Shown here piece by piece: positions 7,773-15,487 of a stretch of 64,000 nucleotides of DNA (the stretch's first letter is position 1; each line of letters opens with the position of its first letter). The position numbers and the translations under genes are program-made. Location of the stretch: the NCBI GenBank assembly GCA_046049865.1, contig JBJOQO010000011.1, positions 1 to 64,000 of the forward strand. Reading direction: 5' to 3'. The notes beneath the pieces were generated by a model, which saw only the letters and a list, made by a program, of their open reading frames with translations, did not search any database and was not told the origin of the DNA. Source of the stretch: JANPCX01 sp046049865 (GTDB taxonomy: Bacteria; Pseudomonadota; Gammaproteobacteria; Burkholderiales; Burkholderiaceae_C).

Positions 7773-9161
7773 ATGGCCACGCTCAAACTAAAACCTTCCC
7801 GCAAAACACCGACCTCCACCGACCGCCCCGCCCGAGCGCCGGTGCGCGGTGCTGGCAGTGGTGTGCGCCACCGCCCTACCCTGTCTGAAGCCCAAGCCGA
7901 GCGCGCGGAGCGTGAGGCCCTGTGGCAACGAGAGCATCAAGCCCGTTCGGTCCCTGCGCCCGCGCCGGCACAGCGCAAGCCGCCGCGCCATGACCGAATG
8001 GATCAACGACCGCCCACACAGGCGGACACCCGTCGGCAAGCGCCTCGTGACGATGCGGCTGCGCATGGCCGCTCGGATCGTCGCCCAACGCCCCCCGCCG
8101 ATTCGCGCGCTCGGGAGCTTCCAAGAGGTACGACCAACACAGCGTTTGGCCGGCCTGCGGCCAAACCCAATACGCCAGCCACCAGTGACCGCTTCGATAG
8201 CCGCGGTGCGGCACCCAGGGCAGACGCTCCACGTGGATTCCCACAGCCGGACGATCGCCAATCCGGTCGCGCCGGCCCTGTGACACGTGACCGCGAACGC
8301 AGCGCTCAACGCGCCCGAGATACCCACGCATCACAGCCCCCAACGCGAGCTATGAACCCGCCCTCCCCTTCGCCATGGAGCGGCTCAGAGCCCCCAGACC
8401 ACCTGCCGGGCAGCATGCGACTTTCTAAACGCATGAGTGAACTGGGTTTGGCCTCAAGGCGCGAGGCGGACGAGTGGATAGAAAAAGGCTGGGTGCGCGT
8501 GGATGGTCAGGTGGTGCGCGAACTCGGCTCGCGGGTGGTGGTGGGTCAGCACATCACCATCGACACACCCGCCAGGCAAATGCAGGCGCAGAAAGTCACC
8601 GTCCTGATCAACAAACCCATCGGCTACGTCAGTGGCCAGGCGGAAGACGGCTATGAACCCGCGTTTGTTTTGGTAACGCCGCAAAACCAGTGGACTGACG
8701 ACACCAGTGGCACGCGGTTTTCGCGCGACCACCTGCGCAGTCTCGTGCCCGCAGGGCGCTTGGACATCGACTCCGTCGGACTCCTGGTGCTGACGCAAGA
8801 CGGTCGTGTCGCAAAAACCTTGATAGGCGAGAACAGCCCGATCGAAAAAGAGTATCTGGTGCGCGTGCAAAGTCTCAGCGGCGAGGCCTTGCCCCAGGCC
8901 TTGTCCAGTGATCAACTGGCCTTGCTGAACCACGGCCTGTCCTTAGACGACGAAGCCCTGCGCCCGGCCAAGGTGGAATGGGTCAATGAAGACCAACTGC
9001 GCTTCGTTTTGGTCGAAGGAAAAAAACGCCAGATTCGCCGCATGTGCGAGGCGGTGGGCCTCAAAGTAACTGGCCTGAAGCGTGTTCGTATTGGCCGAGT
9101 CATGCTCGGTGACTTGCCGGTGGGGCAATGGCGCTATTTGCGCAACGATGAGGCTTTCTAA
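7773..9161 (+). CDS. 23S rRNA pseudouridine synthase, RluB/RluF type, with long basic N-terminal extension
   Basis: The C-terminal 250 residues form an RsuA/RluB/RluF-family enzyme that isomerises a uridine in 23S rRNA. An S4 RNA-binding domain begins at M215 (RLSKRMSELGLASRREADEW). The synthase domain has NKPIGYVSG, the catalytic Asp331 in GRLDIDSVGLLVL, and KKRQIRRMCEAVGL near the end. Residues 1-214 are a disordered Arg/Pro/Asp-rich extension with repeated DR, RP and PP patterns, about as long as the enzyme itself. Such extensions occur in betaproteobacterial RluB-like enzymes and probably bind RNA. The sequence alone does not separate RluB from RluF. Confidence 0.87.
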   Translation: MATLKLKPSRKTPTSTDRPARAPVRGAGSGVRHRPTLSEAQAERAEREALWQREHQARSVPAPAPAQRKPPRHDRMDQRPPTQADTRRQAPRDDAAAHGRSDRRPTPPADSRARELPRGTTNTAFGRPAAKPNTPATSDRFDSRGAAPRADAPRGFPQPDDRQSGRAGPVTRDRERSAQRARDTHASQPPTRAMNPPSPSPWSGSEPPDHLPGSMRLSKRMSELGLASRREADEWIEKGWVRVDGQVVRELGSRVVVGQHITIDTPARQMQAQKVTVLINKPIGYVSGQAEDGYEPAFVLVTPQNQWTDDTSGTRFSRDHLRSLVPAGRLDIDSVGLLVLTQDGRVAKTLIGENSPIEKEYLVRVQSLSGEALPQALSSDQLALLNHGLSLDDEALRPAKVEWVNEDQLRFVLVEGKKRQIRRMCEAVGLKVTGLKRVRIGRVMLGDLPVGQWRYLRNDEAF

Positions 9162-9178
9162 GCCAACAACAAATTCAT

Positions 9179-9198
9179 CGCCCGCCAAGGTGCGGGCG
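9179..9198. terminator. Possible weak hairpin between convergent genes
   Basis: A 7-bp GC-rich stem (CGCCCGC at 9179-9185, GCGGGCG at 9192-9198) lies in the short gap between two convergent stop codons. No U-tract follows on either strand, so it may only stabilise transcript ends. Confidence 0.35.
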
Positions 9199-9208
9199 AC
9201 CTCCCGGT

Positions 9209-10426
9209 TCAACAAGCGCGAACTTTGAACTCCACGCGGCGGTCCAGAGAGTCTTGTTGATCGTCCGTGCCCGAGCCAATCAAATTCTCACGAAATCCCA
9301 TGCCCACAGGCTGAAAGCGGCCCGTGGTGTCGGGCGACAGGACTTCGATGCGTTTTTGAATCGACGCGGCACGTTGCAAAGACAAACGTTCGTTGAACTG
9401 CTCGGAGCCGGTACGGCTGGTGTGCCCAATGATCACCAAACAGGCTTTGGACGCCGACAACTCCGTCGCCAGTTGCTTCAACCAACTGGCGTAAGGGCCA
9501 CTGACCTTTGGGTCGGGGAAGAAGTCCGTCGAGCCTGGGCGGAACAAGAATTTCACTGACAAGTTGTTGGTGGCCAATCCCAACGCAACGATTCGGCCAA
9601 AGGCGGCGGAGGCTGCATCCGCGCGTCCCAATTGTGTGTTGCTGAGGTAGATGCCCACCAGCACCCGCATTTGCCGCCCTTCCGCACGCTCGGCAGCTGA
9701 CTCGTAATAACGCAGCGCCTCGACATATTTGCCTTCTTCGTAAAACTTGGCGGCTTCGGACACCAAAGCGGCCACCGGCAGTCGGGCCAGATAGACCTGG
9801 TCGGCCTCGCTGCCTGTAGCGCCTTGGGCTGTGCGAATTTGGCCTTCGATCACACGGTCTTTGGTCAGCGAAGGGCTGTCTCGGTAAAAGCTCGTGGGCG
9901 TGGAATCGACGCCTCTGGCCAGCACCCGCGCTGCGGATTGCGCCACGATCACGCCGTTGCGAATCTCGGTGAGCGACAGGTTGATTCGGTAACCCGTGTC
10001 TCCGCCAGAGGTGCTGCCGGTGGTCAAGGTGCCAGCGATCAGGAACAAGGCCTTACCCAGGTTGTCTCCGGACACTGGCAACACCTCAAATTGCTCGAAT
10101 CCGGCCTTGGCGCGTTCCAGCAATCGCGTGTCGAGCAACCGAGTGGACGTGGTTTGCTGGCCCGTCACACCATCAATGACCGCGTCCATCACGATGACCG
10201 GTTTACCTGCACCCGTGATGTTGCCGAGCAAAGCCTTGCCGGGTTGGAACTGCGGCAGCCGACGGGCTTGAACCAGCAGGTCATCCACCGCAAAGGTGAT
10301 ACCTTGCTCCAAGGCCACTTCTCCCGCTGGCGCTGAGGGACGCTCAGGTGTCGCACAGGCGCCCATGAACACGGTCAGCGCACAGACCCAAACCCGGCCA
10401 ACGCGGAAAGAAAAATAGTTATTCAT
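9209..10426 (-). CDS. OmpA-family outer-membrane lipoprotein
   Basis: Lipoprotein of 405 residues. The signal sequence ends in the lipobox FMGAC, so the mature protein starts with an acylated cysteine near residue 23. Residues about 40-200 resemble a curli-assembly/CsgG-like or LPS-assembly-type domain with a conserved IAGTL strand. A TPR-like segment (KFYEEGKYVEALRYYESAA) follows. The C-terminal about 120 residues are an OmpA peptidoglycan-binding domain (VIIGHTSRTGSEQFNERLSL and LDRRVEFKV). The start at 10426 (MNNYFSF) gives a normal signal peptide; the frame runs 12 codons further upstream. It probably anchors an outer-membrane or secretion-related complex to the cell wall; the exact role is unknown. 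Confidence 0.82.
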   Translation of the reverse strand: MNNYFSFRVGRVWVCALTVFMGACATPERPSAPAGEVALEQGITFAVDDLLVQARRLPQFQPGKALLGNITGAGKPVIVMDAVIDGVTGQQTTSTRLLDTRLLERAKAGFEQFEVLPVSGDNLGKALFLIAGTLTTGSTSGGDTGYRINLSLTEIRNGVIVAQSAARVLARGVDSTPTSFYRDSPSLTKDRVIEGQIRTAQGATGSEADQVYLARLPVAALVSEAAKFYEEGKYVEALRYYESAAERAEGRQMRVLVGIYLSNTQLGRADAASAAFGRIVALGLATNNLSVKFLFRPGSTDFFPDPKVSGPYASWLKQLATELSASKACLVIIGHTSRTGSEQFNERLSLQRAASIQKRIEVLSPDTTGRFQPVGMGFRENLIGSGTDDQQDSLDRRVEFKVRAC

Positions 10427-10497
10427 TTGTTCACCTGCACAGCCCTCACTCGAGCAGTTCAACTCGGGTCAGGCCGGTCGGAATCGATGGAATGACG

Positions 10498-10571
10498 TGG
10501 AGCGGGTGAAGGGAATCGAACCCTCGTATGAAGCTTGGGAAGCTGCCGTTCTACCATTGAACTACACCCGC
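10498..10571 (-). tRNA. glyU: tRNA-Gly(CCC)
   Basis: A complete cloverleaf can be folded: acceptor GCGGGTG / CACCCGC, D arm GTTC...GAAC, seven-base anticodon loop TTCCCAA giving anticodon CCC, and T arm with TTCGATT. The discriminator T and a genomically encoded CCA (10498-10500) are present. It closely matches the E. coli glyU pattern. The anticodon stem reads GCAGC / GCTTC, which leaves a C-U mismatch at positions 28-42. Confidence 0.95.
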
Positions 10572-10637
10572 GTGCCGGGCGGATTATAGGCAGCGAGAAA
10601 GTCCGTGGAAACGCTCGAGCCCCCCGTTCGCGGTGCA

Positions 10638-12197
10638 TCACCCGTTTTTAGCCACCCATTCAATGAGGGCATCCAAGGCCGGCAAACCGAGGGTTGCCTG
10701 GGGGTGGTTGACCATGGCGGCCACCGCATACACCTTGCCGCTGCGGCCACGAACATAGCCCGCCAGAGCGCGGGTGTCGCGCAAGGTGCCGGTTTTCAAA
10801 AAGGCTTGGCCAGTGGCGGCCCCTTGCATCATGCGGTGGGCCAAGGTGCCGTCCACACCGGCAATCGGCAGGGACTCCACAAAAGCATCGGCGGTGCGGC
10901 TGCGCCAGGCGTTGCGCAGCAAAGTCACCATCGCGCGGGGCTTACCACGCTCGGCGCGCGACAGGCCGGAGCCATTCTCCACTTCTACGTCCCCTGGTTG
11001 CAGTCCTTGGCGAGCCAACCATTGCCGCATGCGGGCTTGTGCGGCAGGCAAAGTGGCGGCCTTGAAAGGAAAACCCTGGGACAAAGTCAGCAACAAATTT
11101 CGCGCCGCCATGTTGTCGCTGGTTTTGTTAATCACACGCATCACTTGGGGCAGACGATCCGACAAATGCACCGCGAAGGGCATCAGCGCTTCTCCCTGGG
11201 CATCACGCTGCATCGTTGCGGGGCCCGGCTGAGGCCTGCCGCGCTGGGCATCACTGACCACAGGCCGAGGTTTGTCCACCACCTGGCCCTTAAGCACACC
11301 ACCGGCTTGTTGCCAGAGTGCGGCCACAGCGCGTGTAGTCAGATCAATGTGCGACATCGCAGCCACGGCATGCTGTTTCTGCGGACACAACTTGCTCCAA
11401 GTCCCGTTGACTGTCACTTTGAGCGCATTTTTGTTCGCGCTCAAACTGGCTCCCGCCCAACAGGATGCTCCGCCCATGCTGACGTTGTTCACCAGTTGCA
11501 CATCCGCCAGTGGTGGATCCAATCTAACCGCTGCGCGCTGGCCGGTGCCGGGCGACACCACGACCCGTAAAACGCCCTCGTTCAAGGTGAGCGCATCGGG
11601 CCGTGCGTGATGGGGCCGGTCAGCTCCAGGGATCGGGGTGTGGGCGTGGTCGTCTTCATTCAACTGAAAGGCAAATCGATCAAGCACGATGTTGCCGCTG
11701 ATTTCTTTGAGCCCCTTGGCGCGCAAGTCGGCGAACCACTGCGCCAAGTCGGCCGCGGACAGATAGGAATTCCCACCCCCGACGATGAGCAAGTCGCCAC
11801 GCAATCGACCGCCATAGATCGGGCCGCTGGCAAAAGCATAGGTGCGCCAGCGGTAGTTGGCGCCGAGCAAGTCCAGCGCCGCCAAGGTGGTGACCACCTT
11901 AGTGGTAGACGCAAGCACAAAGTGTTTGTCGTCGTTCAGTGAGGCCAGCACGGCTTGGGTTCTGGGCTCGTCCATCGCCACCACATCGCTGACCTCTTGC
12001 ACGTAAAGACCCATGCTGCTCGCCGGAAGACCGGCTTGTTTGAGGGCTGCGGCCACGGGTGCGGGCACGCCTTTGGGCGCTGCAAAGTCGTTGGTCTTTT
12101 GTGCGGCTGCTGATCCACAACAAAGCGCAAACGACAAAGCAGCCACCGCGCTCCAGCGTTGGATCAGAGTGTTCTGATGAACATATGGCGAGTGCAT
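10638..12197 (-). CDS. dacB: D-alanyl-D-alanine carboxypeptidase/endopeptidase, PBP4 (DacB) family
   Basis: Periplasmic class C penicillin-binding protein that trims or cleaves peptidoglycan cross-links (peptidase family S13). A signal peptide occupies the first about 31 residues (ending SAAAQ). The catalytic SxxK is Ser97-Thr-Thr-Lys100 (ASTTK), the second motif is SDN in NKTSDNMAARNLL, and the third is KTG in FLKTGTL, in the order and spacing expected for PBP4. A long insert between motifs one and two is normal for this family. The start ATG 12197 (MHSPYV) is preferred; an eight-codon extension exists. A tRNA-Gly gene lies immediately downstream. Confidence 0.93.
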   Translation of the reverse strand: MHSPYVHQNTLIQRWSAVAALSFALCCGSAAAQKTNDFAAPKGVPAPVAAALKQAGLPASSMGLYVQEVSDVVAMDEPRTQAVLASLNDDKHFVLASTTKVVTTLAALDLLGANYRWRTYAFASGPIYGGRLRGDLLIVGGGNSYLSAADLAQWFADLRAKGLKEISGNIVLDRFAFQLNEDDHAHTPIPGADRPHHARPDALTLNEGVLRVVVSPGTGQRAAVRLDPPLADVQLVNNVSMGGASCWAGASLSANKNALKVTVNGTWSKLCPQKQHAVAAMSHIDLTTRAVAALWQQAGGVLKGQVVDKPRPVVSDAQRGRPQPGPATMQRDAQGEALMPFAVHLSDRLPQVMRVINKTSDNMAARNLLLTLSQGFPFKAATLPAAQARMRQWLARQGLQPGDVEVENGSGLSRAERGKPRAMVTLLRNAWRSRTADAFVESLPIAGVDGTLAHRMMQGAATGQAFLKTGTLRDTRALAGYVRGRSGKVYAVAAMVNHPQATLGLPALDALIEWVAKNG

Positions 12198-12342
12198 CAA
12201 GATAGACCGTGAAAAAAACACGAAAGCAGCCGGTGTCGAGCAGGCTGCCTGTACTGCGGTTATCGGCTGGCCGCGCCAACACTTGATACCACCCCTGACT
12301 TTGGGGGGGCAAACAAGCCCCGCGGACCGTCACCCGCGCAGA

Positions 12343-13116
12343 ATGCTCGTGCACAATTCAACGCCCTCTCAGCTCACCCTGCCGTCCTTGTCTTCCGAAA
12401 CCACCCCTGCGGACTCACCCCCTCCATCCGCACGCGCCATCCGCAGCTTTGTGGTGCGTGCTGGCCGAATGGGGTCTGGACAAGTACGGGCACTCGCAGA
12501 ACTCGGTCCGCGTTACGTTCTGCCCTACCAAGACAGTCGGCCCGACTGGGCCACGGTCTTCGAACGTGAGTCCCCCTTGATCGTCGAAATTGGCTTTGGC
12601 ATGGGCCAGGCCACCGCAGCGATTGCCCAAGCCCGGCCTGATTGCAATTTTTTGGGCCTTGAAGTGCACCCCCCCGGTGTCGGGGCGCTGCTGCAACGCA
12701 TTGACGAACTGGGCTTGACGAATTTGCGCATCGTTCAGCACGACGCCGTGGAGGTGTTGGCCAGCATGATCGCGGCCAACTCGTTGGCCGGCGTTCATGT
12801 TTTTTTCCCTGACCCTTGGCACAAAACGAGGCACCACAAACGCCGACTGATCCAAGCACCCTTCGTCGCGAATCTGGTCGAGCGCCTGGCGCCTAACGGT
12901 GTACTGCACTGTGCTACCGACTGGCAACACTATGCGGAACAAATGCTGGAAGTGCTCAGCGCAAATGACCAGCTGCAAAACACAGCCCCCGGTTATGCGC
13001 CACGCCCAGACTACCGCCCGCTGACCAAGTTTGAAAACCGTGGCCTCAAACTGGGTCACGGCGTATGGGACTTGGTGTTTCGCAAGAAAGACTTGCCATT
13101 GGTGAACAGGCCGTGA
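12343..13116 (+). CDS. trmB: tRNA (guanine-N7-)-methyltransferase
   Basis: SAM-dependent enzyme that makes m7G46 in tRNA. The SAM-binding motif EIGFGMGQAT is at residues 82-91, followed by FLGLEVHPPGVGALL and the family signature FFPDPWHKTRHHKRRL, which contains the catalytic aspartate. The start at MLVHNST is chosen because the upstream in-frame extension to 12283 is low-complexity; residues 1-35 are also poorly conserved. The gene ends in a GTGA overlap with the following flippase gene, suggesting translational coupling, although the two functions are unrelated. Confidence 0.95.
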   Translation: MLVHNSTPSQLTLPSLSSETTPADSPPPSARAIRSFVVRAGRMGSGQVRALAELGPRYVLPYQDSRPDWATVFERESPLIVEIGFGMGQATAAIAQARPDCNFLGLEVHPPGVGALLQRIDELGLTNLRIVQHDAVEVLASMIAANSLAGVHVFFPDPWHKTRHHKRRLIQAPFVANLVERLAPNGVLHCATDWQHYAEQMLEVLSANDQLQNTAPGYAPRPDYRPLTKFENRGLKLGHGVWDLVFRKKDLPLVNRP

Positions 13117-14555
13117 CGCAAGTCAGAAGCTCGCTCATGCTGTCCATGGCGGACAGTTATGTCGGTTTGCTTCTGCAAATTGCCAGCACCGTCATCATTT
13201 CCCGGTTGCTGACGCCGTCTGAAGTCGGCGTTTTTGCCATCGCCGCTGTGTTTTCAGCACTGGCGACCACGTTTCGTGACTTTGGCGTGGCCGAGTATTT
13301 GATTCAAGAGCGCGAACTCACCCGAGACAAAATCCGCGCTGCTTTGACCATGAATATTTTGGTCAGCTGGTCCATGGCGCTGCTGCTGCTGCTCGGGGCG
13401 ACATGGGTGGCAGATTTTTACCGCGAACCCGGTGTTGGCGATGTGATGCGGGTTTTGGCACTGAACTTCGTATTGGTGCCCTTCGGTGCAGTGACCCACG
13501 CGTGGTTTCGCAGAGAGCTCAACTTCAAACCGGTTTTTGTTTGCAATTTGTTCTCGCATATTGCGGCCTTTGTGGTGTCAGTCGCGCTGGCTCTGGAAGG
13601 ATTCGGCACCTTGAGTTTGGCCTGGGGTTCTTTTGCGGGCATCGTGGCGGTGGTGGTTGCCACTTGGTTTTTTAAGCCTCCAGGTTTTCCGTCTTTGCCG
13701 GGACTCAAGGGCCTCGGGCCGGTATTTCACTTCGGCAAATTCGCGAGTTTGATTTACCTGTTTGGGCAGCTGGGCCGTGGTGCGCCAGAACTCATCATTG
13801 GCCGCGCCTTGGGTGCGACTGATGTCGGTCTCTTTAGCCGCGCAGGCGGGCTCACAGAAATGTTGCACCGCATATTGCTTCGACCTGTGCTGTTGATTTG
13901 TATGCCCTACTTCGCCGGTCAGGACCGGGACAAGGGTTCCATCGCACCCGCCTATGCCAACAGCGTGTCCCTGCTCACCGCTGCTGGCTGGCCTTTTTTG
14001 GCGGTCACGGCCTTGTTGGCGTATCCATTGATCCGTGTCATTTATGGCGAACAGTGGGTCTCGGTCGTTTCCTTGGCTCAAATACTGTGTTTGGCCTGCG
14101 CAGCAGAAATTTTGTACCTGCCCTCGCGGGAAGCCGTTCTGGCTAGCGGCGACGCAAAGCGGGCGAGCGCACTGCAGGTGCAAATTGTGGCATTTCAAGT
14201 AGTGGGTTTGCTGGCTGCCATTCCATTCGGTTTGCCAGGCGCTTGCTGGGGTTTGGTGGCGGCAGCGGGCTGTGGTGTTTTGCTGTCGCATTGGCAACTG
14301 CACCGTTTGGGCGCAAGGGTCGGCCCCATGTTGCAAGCCTGTTGGCCGAGCGGGTTGCTCACCATCATCAGTGCGGGCCCCTTGGCAGCGATGGCTTGGT
14401 TCATGCCCATCACCGAAGAAAACCATGTTGTTTGGCTGTTGTCCGGCGGGCCCGCCGCGACGCTGCTGTGGCTGGTGGGGTTGCGAGCGCTGAACCACCC
14501 GCTGTGGAAAGAGCTGATGGTGTACGCTCGCCGGGTGTTGCCGGAGCGAAGGTGA
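13113..14555 (+). CDS. Oligosaccharide flippase (MOP/Wzx-like)
   Basis: Polytopic inner-membrane protein of 480 residues with about 12-14 hydrophobic helices and the MOP-superfamily polysaccharide-transporter pattern: N-terminal helix pair SYVGLLLQIASTVIISRLLT followed by PSEVGVFAIAAVF. It likely flips a lipid-linked glycan across the inner membrane. GTG at 13113 is taken as the start because it overlaps the trmB stop as GTGA; the longer ATG at 13065 would lie deep inside trmB. No other polysaccharide-synthesis genes surround it, so its substrate cannot be inferred. Confidence 0.85.
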   Translation: MTQVRSSLMLSMADSYVGLLLQIASTVIISRLLTPSEVGVFAIAAVFSALATTFRDFGVAEYLIQERELTRDKIRAALTMNILVSWSMALLLLLGATWVADFYREPGVGDVMRVLALNFVLVPFGAVTHAWFRRELNFKPVFVCNLFSHIAAFVVSVALALEGFGTLSLAWGSFAGIVAVVVATWFFKPPGFPSLPGLKGLGPVFHFGKFASLIYLFGQLGRGAPELIIGRALGATDVGLFSRAGGLTEMLHRILLRPVLLICMPYFAGQDRDKGSIAPAYANSVSLLTAAGWPFLAVTALLAYPLIRVIYGEQWVSVVSLAQILCLACAAEILYLPSREAVLASGDAKRASALQVQIVAFQVVGLLAAIPFGLPGACWGLVAAAGCGVLLSHWQLHRLGARVGPMLQACWPSGLLTIISAGPLAAMAWFMPITEENHVVWLLSGGPAATLLWLVGLRALNHPLWKELMVYARRVLPERR

Positions 14556-14582
14556 CCCTCTATTAAGAAAACGCTGTGCCGC

Positions 14583-14780
14583 TCACTGATCGTTCTTGAG
14601 CCGCTTGATCATCGCGGCGCTGGTTAACATGTCCAGCTGGGTTTCCAAACGAATCACACGTTCGGTGAGGTTTTCAATTTTGGCCTGTTGCGATTTCATG
14701 GCCTCAGACTGGCGCTGAACTTTGTCTTCCAGTTTGATCACTGCCGAAAAAGCGCCCCACACACGGTCAGTCATTCCCAT
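14583..14780 (-). CDS. Small coiled-coil protein, second gene of a regulated pair
   Basis: Not recognised. The 65-residue product has a heptad pattern from about residue 20 to 55 (KIENLTERVIRLETQLDML) typical of a coiled coil, and no membrane segment. The start ATG at 14780 lies one base past the stop of the preceding gene, so the two are almost certainly translationally coupled. The longer frame (to 14969) is antisense-like noise over the upstream gene. It may form an oligomer with the upstream RHH-like protein; a toxin role is possible but not supported by any motif. Confidence 0.62.
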   Translation of the reverse strand: MGMTDRVWGAFSAVIKLEDKVQRQSEAMKSQQAKIENLTERVIRLETQLDMLTSAAMIKRLKNDQ

Positions 14781-14781
14781 G

Positions 14782-15102
14782 TCAGGCAGCCTTTCGTTTG
14801 GCCTTGGCAGCCTGGGCTTCCATTTTGGCAATACGTTTGTTGCTGGCCTCGATGAAGTCGAGCGCTTCGTCAATGAAACCGGCAGAACGCTCCGCGGCTG
14901 ATTCAGCCGCAATAGCGAGAGCACCAAACTCGGCATCCACCTCGGCACTTTCATAGGCAAACGCCCCACGGCGCATCAGCTCGGAGACGGGTAAATCCAG
15001 CTTTTTCGCCTTGGCCGCGATGGCACGTTTGTCCTGCTCAGTGGCCTGCACGACGATGCGTGCGCTGGCCGGTCCAACGACATTGAGTGCTGCAGTGCCC
15101 AT
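14782..15102 (-). CDS. Ribbon-helix-helix-like DNA-binding protein
   Basis: 106-residue protein whose residues about 12-50 fit a ribbon-helix-helix fold: a beta strand (ARIVVQAT), helix one (EQDKRAIAAKAKKLDL) and helix two (PVSELMRRGAFAY). The C-terminal half is helical and lysine/alanine-rich. The start at 15102 has GGAG six bases upstream; the next ATG, at 15108, touches that Shine-Dalgarno. Directly upstream is a near-consensus sigma-70 promoter overlapped by two TGTACA boxes, strongly suggesting autoregulation, as is usual for small RHH repressors or antitoxins. No known toxin is next to it. Confidence 0.68.
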   Translation of the reverse strand: MGTAALNVVGPASARIVVQATEQDKRAIAAKAKKLDLPVSELMRRGAFAYESAEVDAEFGALAIAAESAAERSAGFIDEALDFIEASNKRIAKMEAQAAKAKRKAA

Positions 15103-15124
15103 GACCATCTCCGCTTGGTTGCGA

Positions 15125-15163
15125 TGTACATGGACAGTATATGTACATGGCTATGGCTGTCAA
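15125..15163 (-). promoter_or_regulatory. Sigma-70 promoter with TGTACAT operator for the 15102-14583 operon
   Basis: On the minus strand TTGACA (15158-15163) and TATACT (15136-15141) are separated by 16 bp. A perfect inverted repeat TGTACAT (15125-15131) / ATGTACA (15141-15147) covers the spacer edge and the region just after the -10, a typical repressor position. The -35 box partly coincides with the edge of hairpin repeat copy 3. Confidence 0.72.
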
Positions 15164-15234
15164 GGATGCCCTGCATAACCCTTGCGTGGCTGTGCTGCCA
15201 CCGTCCGACAGAATTGATGCAGAACATCCTCAAG
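15161..15234. repeat. Hairpin repeat, shortened copy 3 (~74 bp)
   Basis: The outer arms match the elements at 4257 and 7019 (left GGATGCCCTGCATAACCCT, right complement ending in CATCCTCAAG), with the TGCTGCCACCGTCCG inner motif of the right half. The central 90-100 bp hairpin is absent. It lies in the promoter region between two divergent genes. Confidence 0.72.
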
Positions 15235-15487
15235 CGCGAGGCGAAATCATGCCCTCGCCCAAACGCCCACCTGCAAGGTGCTGCAGTTTTGACGATCTTT
15301 GCCCGGTTCTTGCTTGATGTTGAATGACCACCCCACTACATTCACGCGCTGATCACACACTGTGACGCCTTGCCCCAACACCCTCCATCGGCCTTACGCC
15401 GCAGGCTACACCATGCGAACCTTTGATCCTTCTTGCCCCGCTGTTTTTTCCGATCTGCCCATAGAGCGCAAACAAGCCCCCGTCCTC

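Noticed and set aside
7876..8343. ORFs on both strands over the N-terminal extension of the pseudouridine synthase
   Set aside because: They come from GC-rich, Arg/Pro-coding sequence; only the plus frame is continuous with the S4 and synthase domains.
14782..14969. Long form of the 14583 frame starting at 14969
   Set aside because: The extra part overlaps the RHH-like gene in another frame and is Arg/Pro-rich shadow; ATG 14780 is perfectly placed after the upstream stop.
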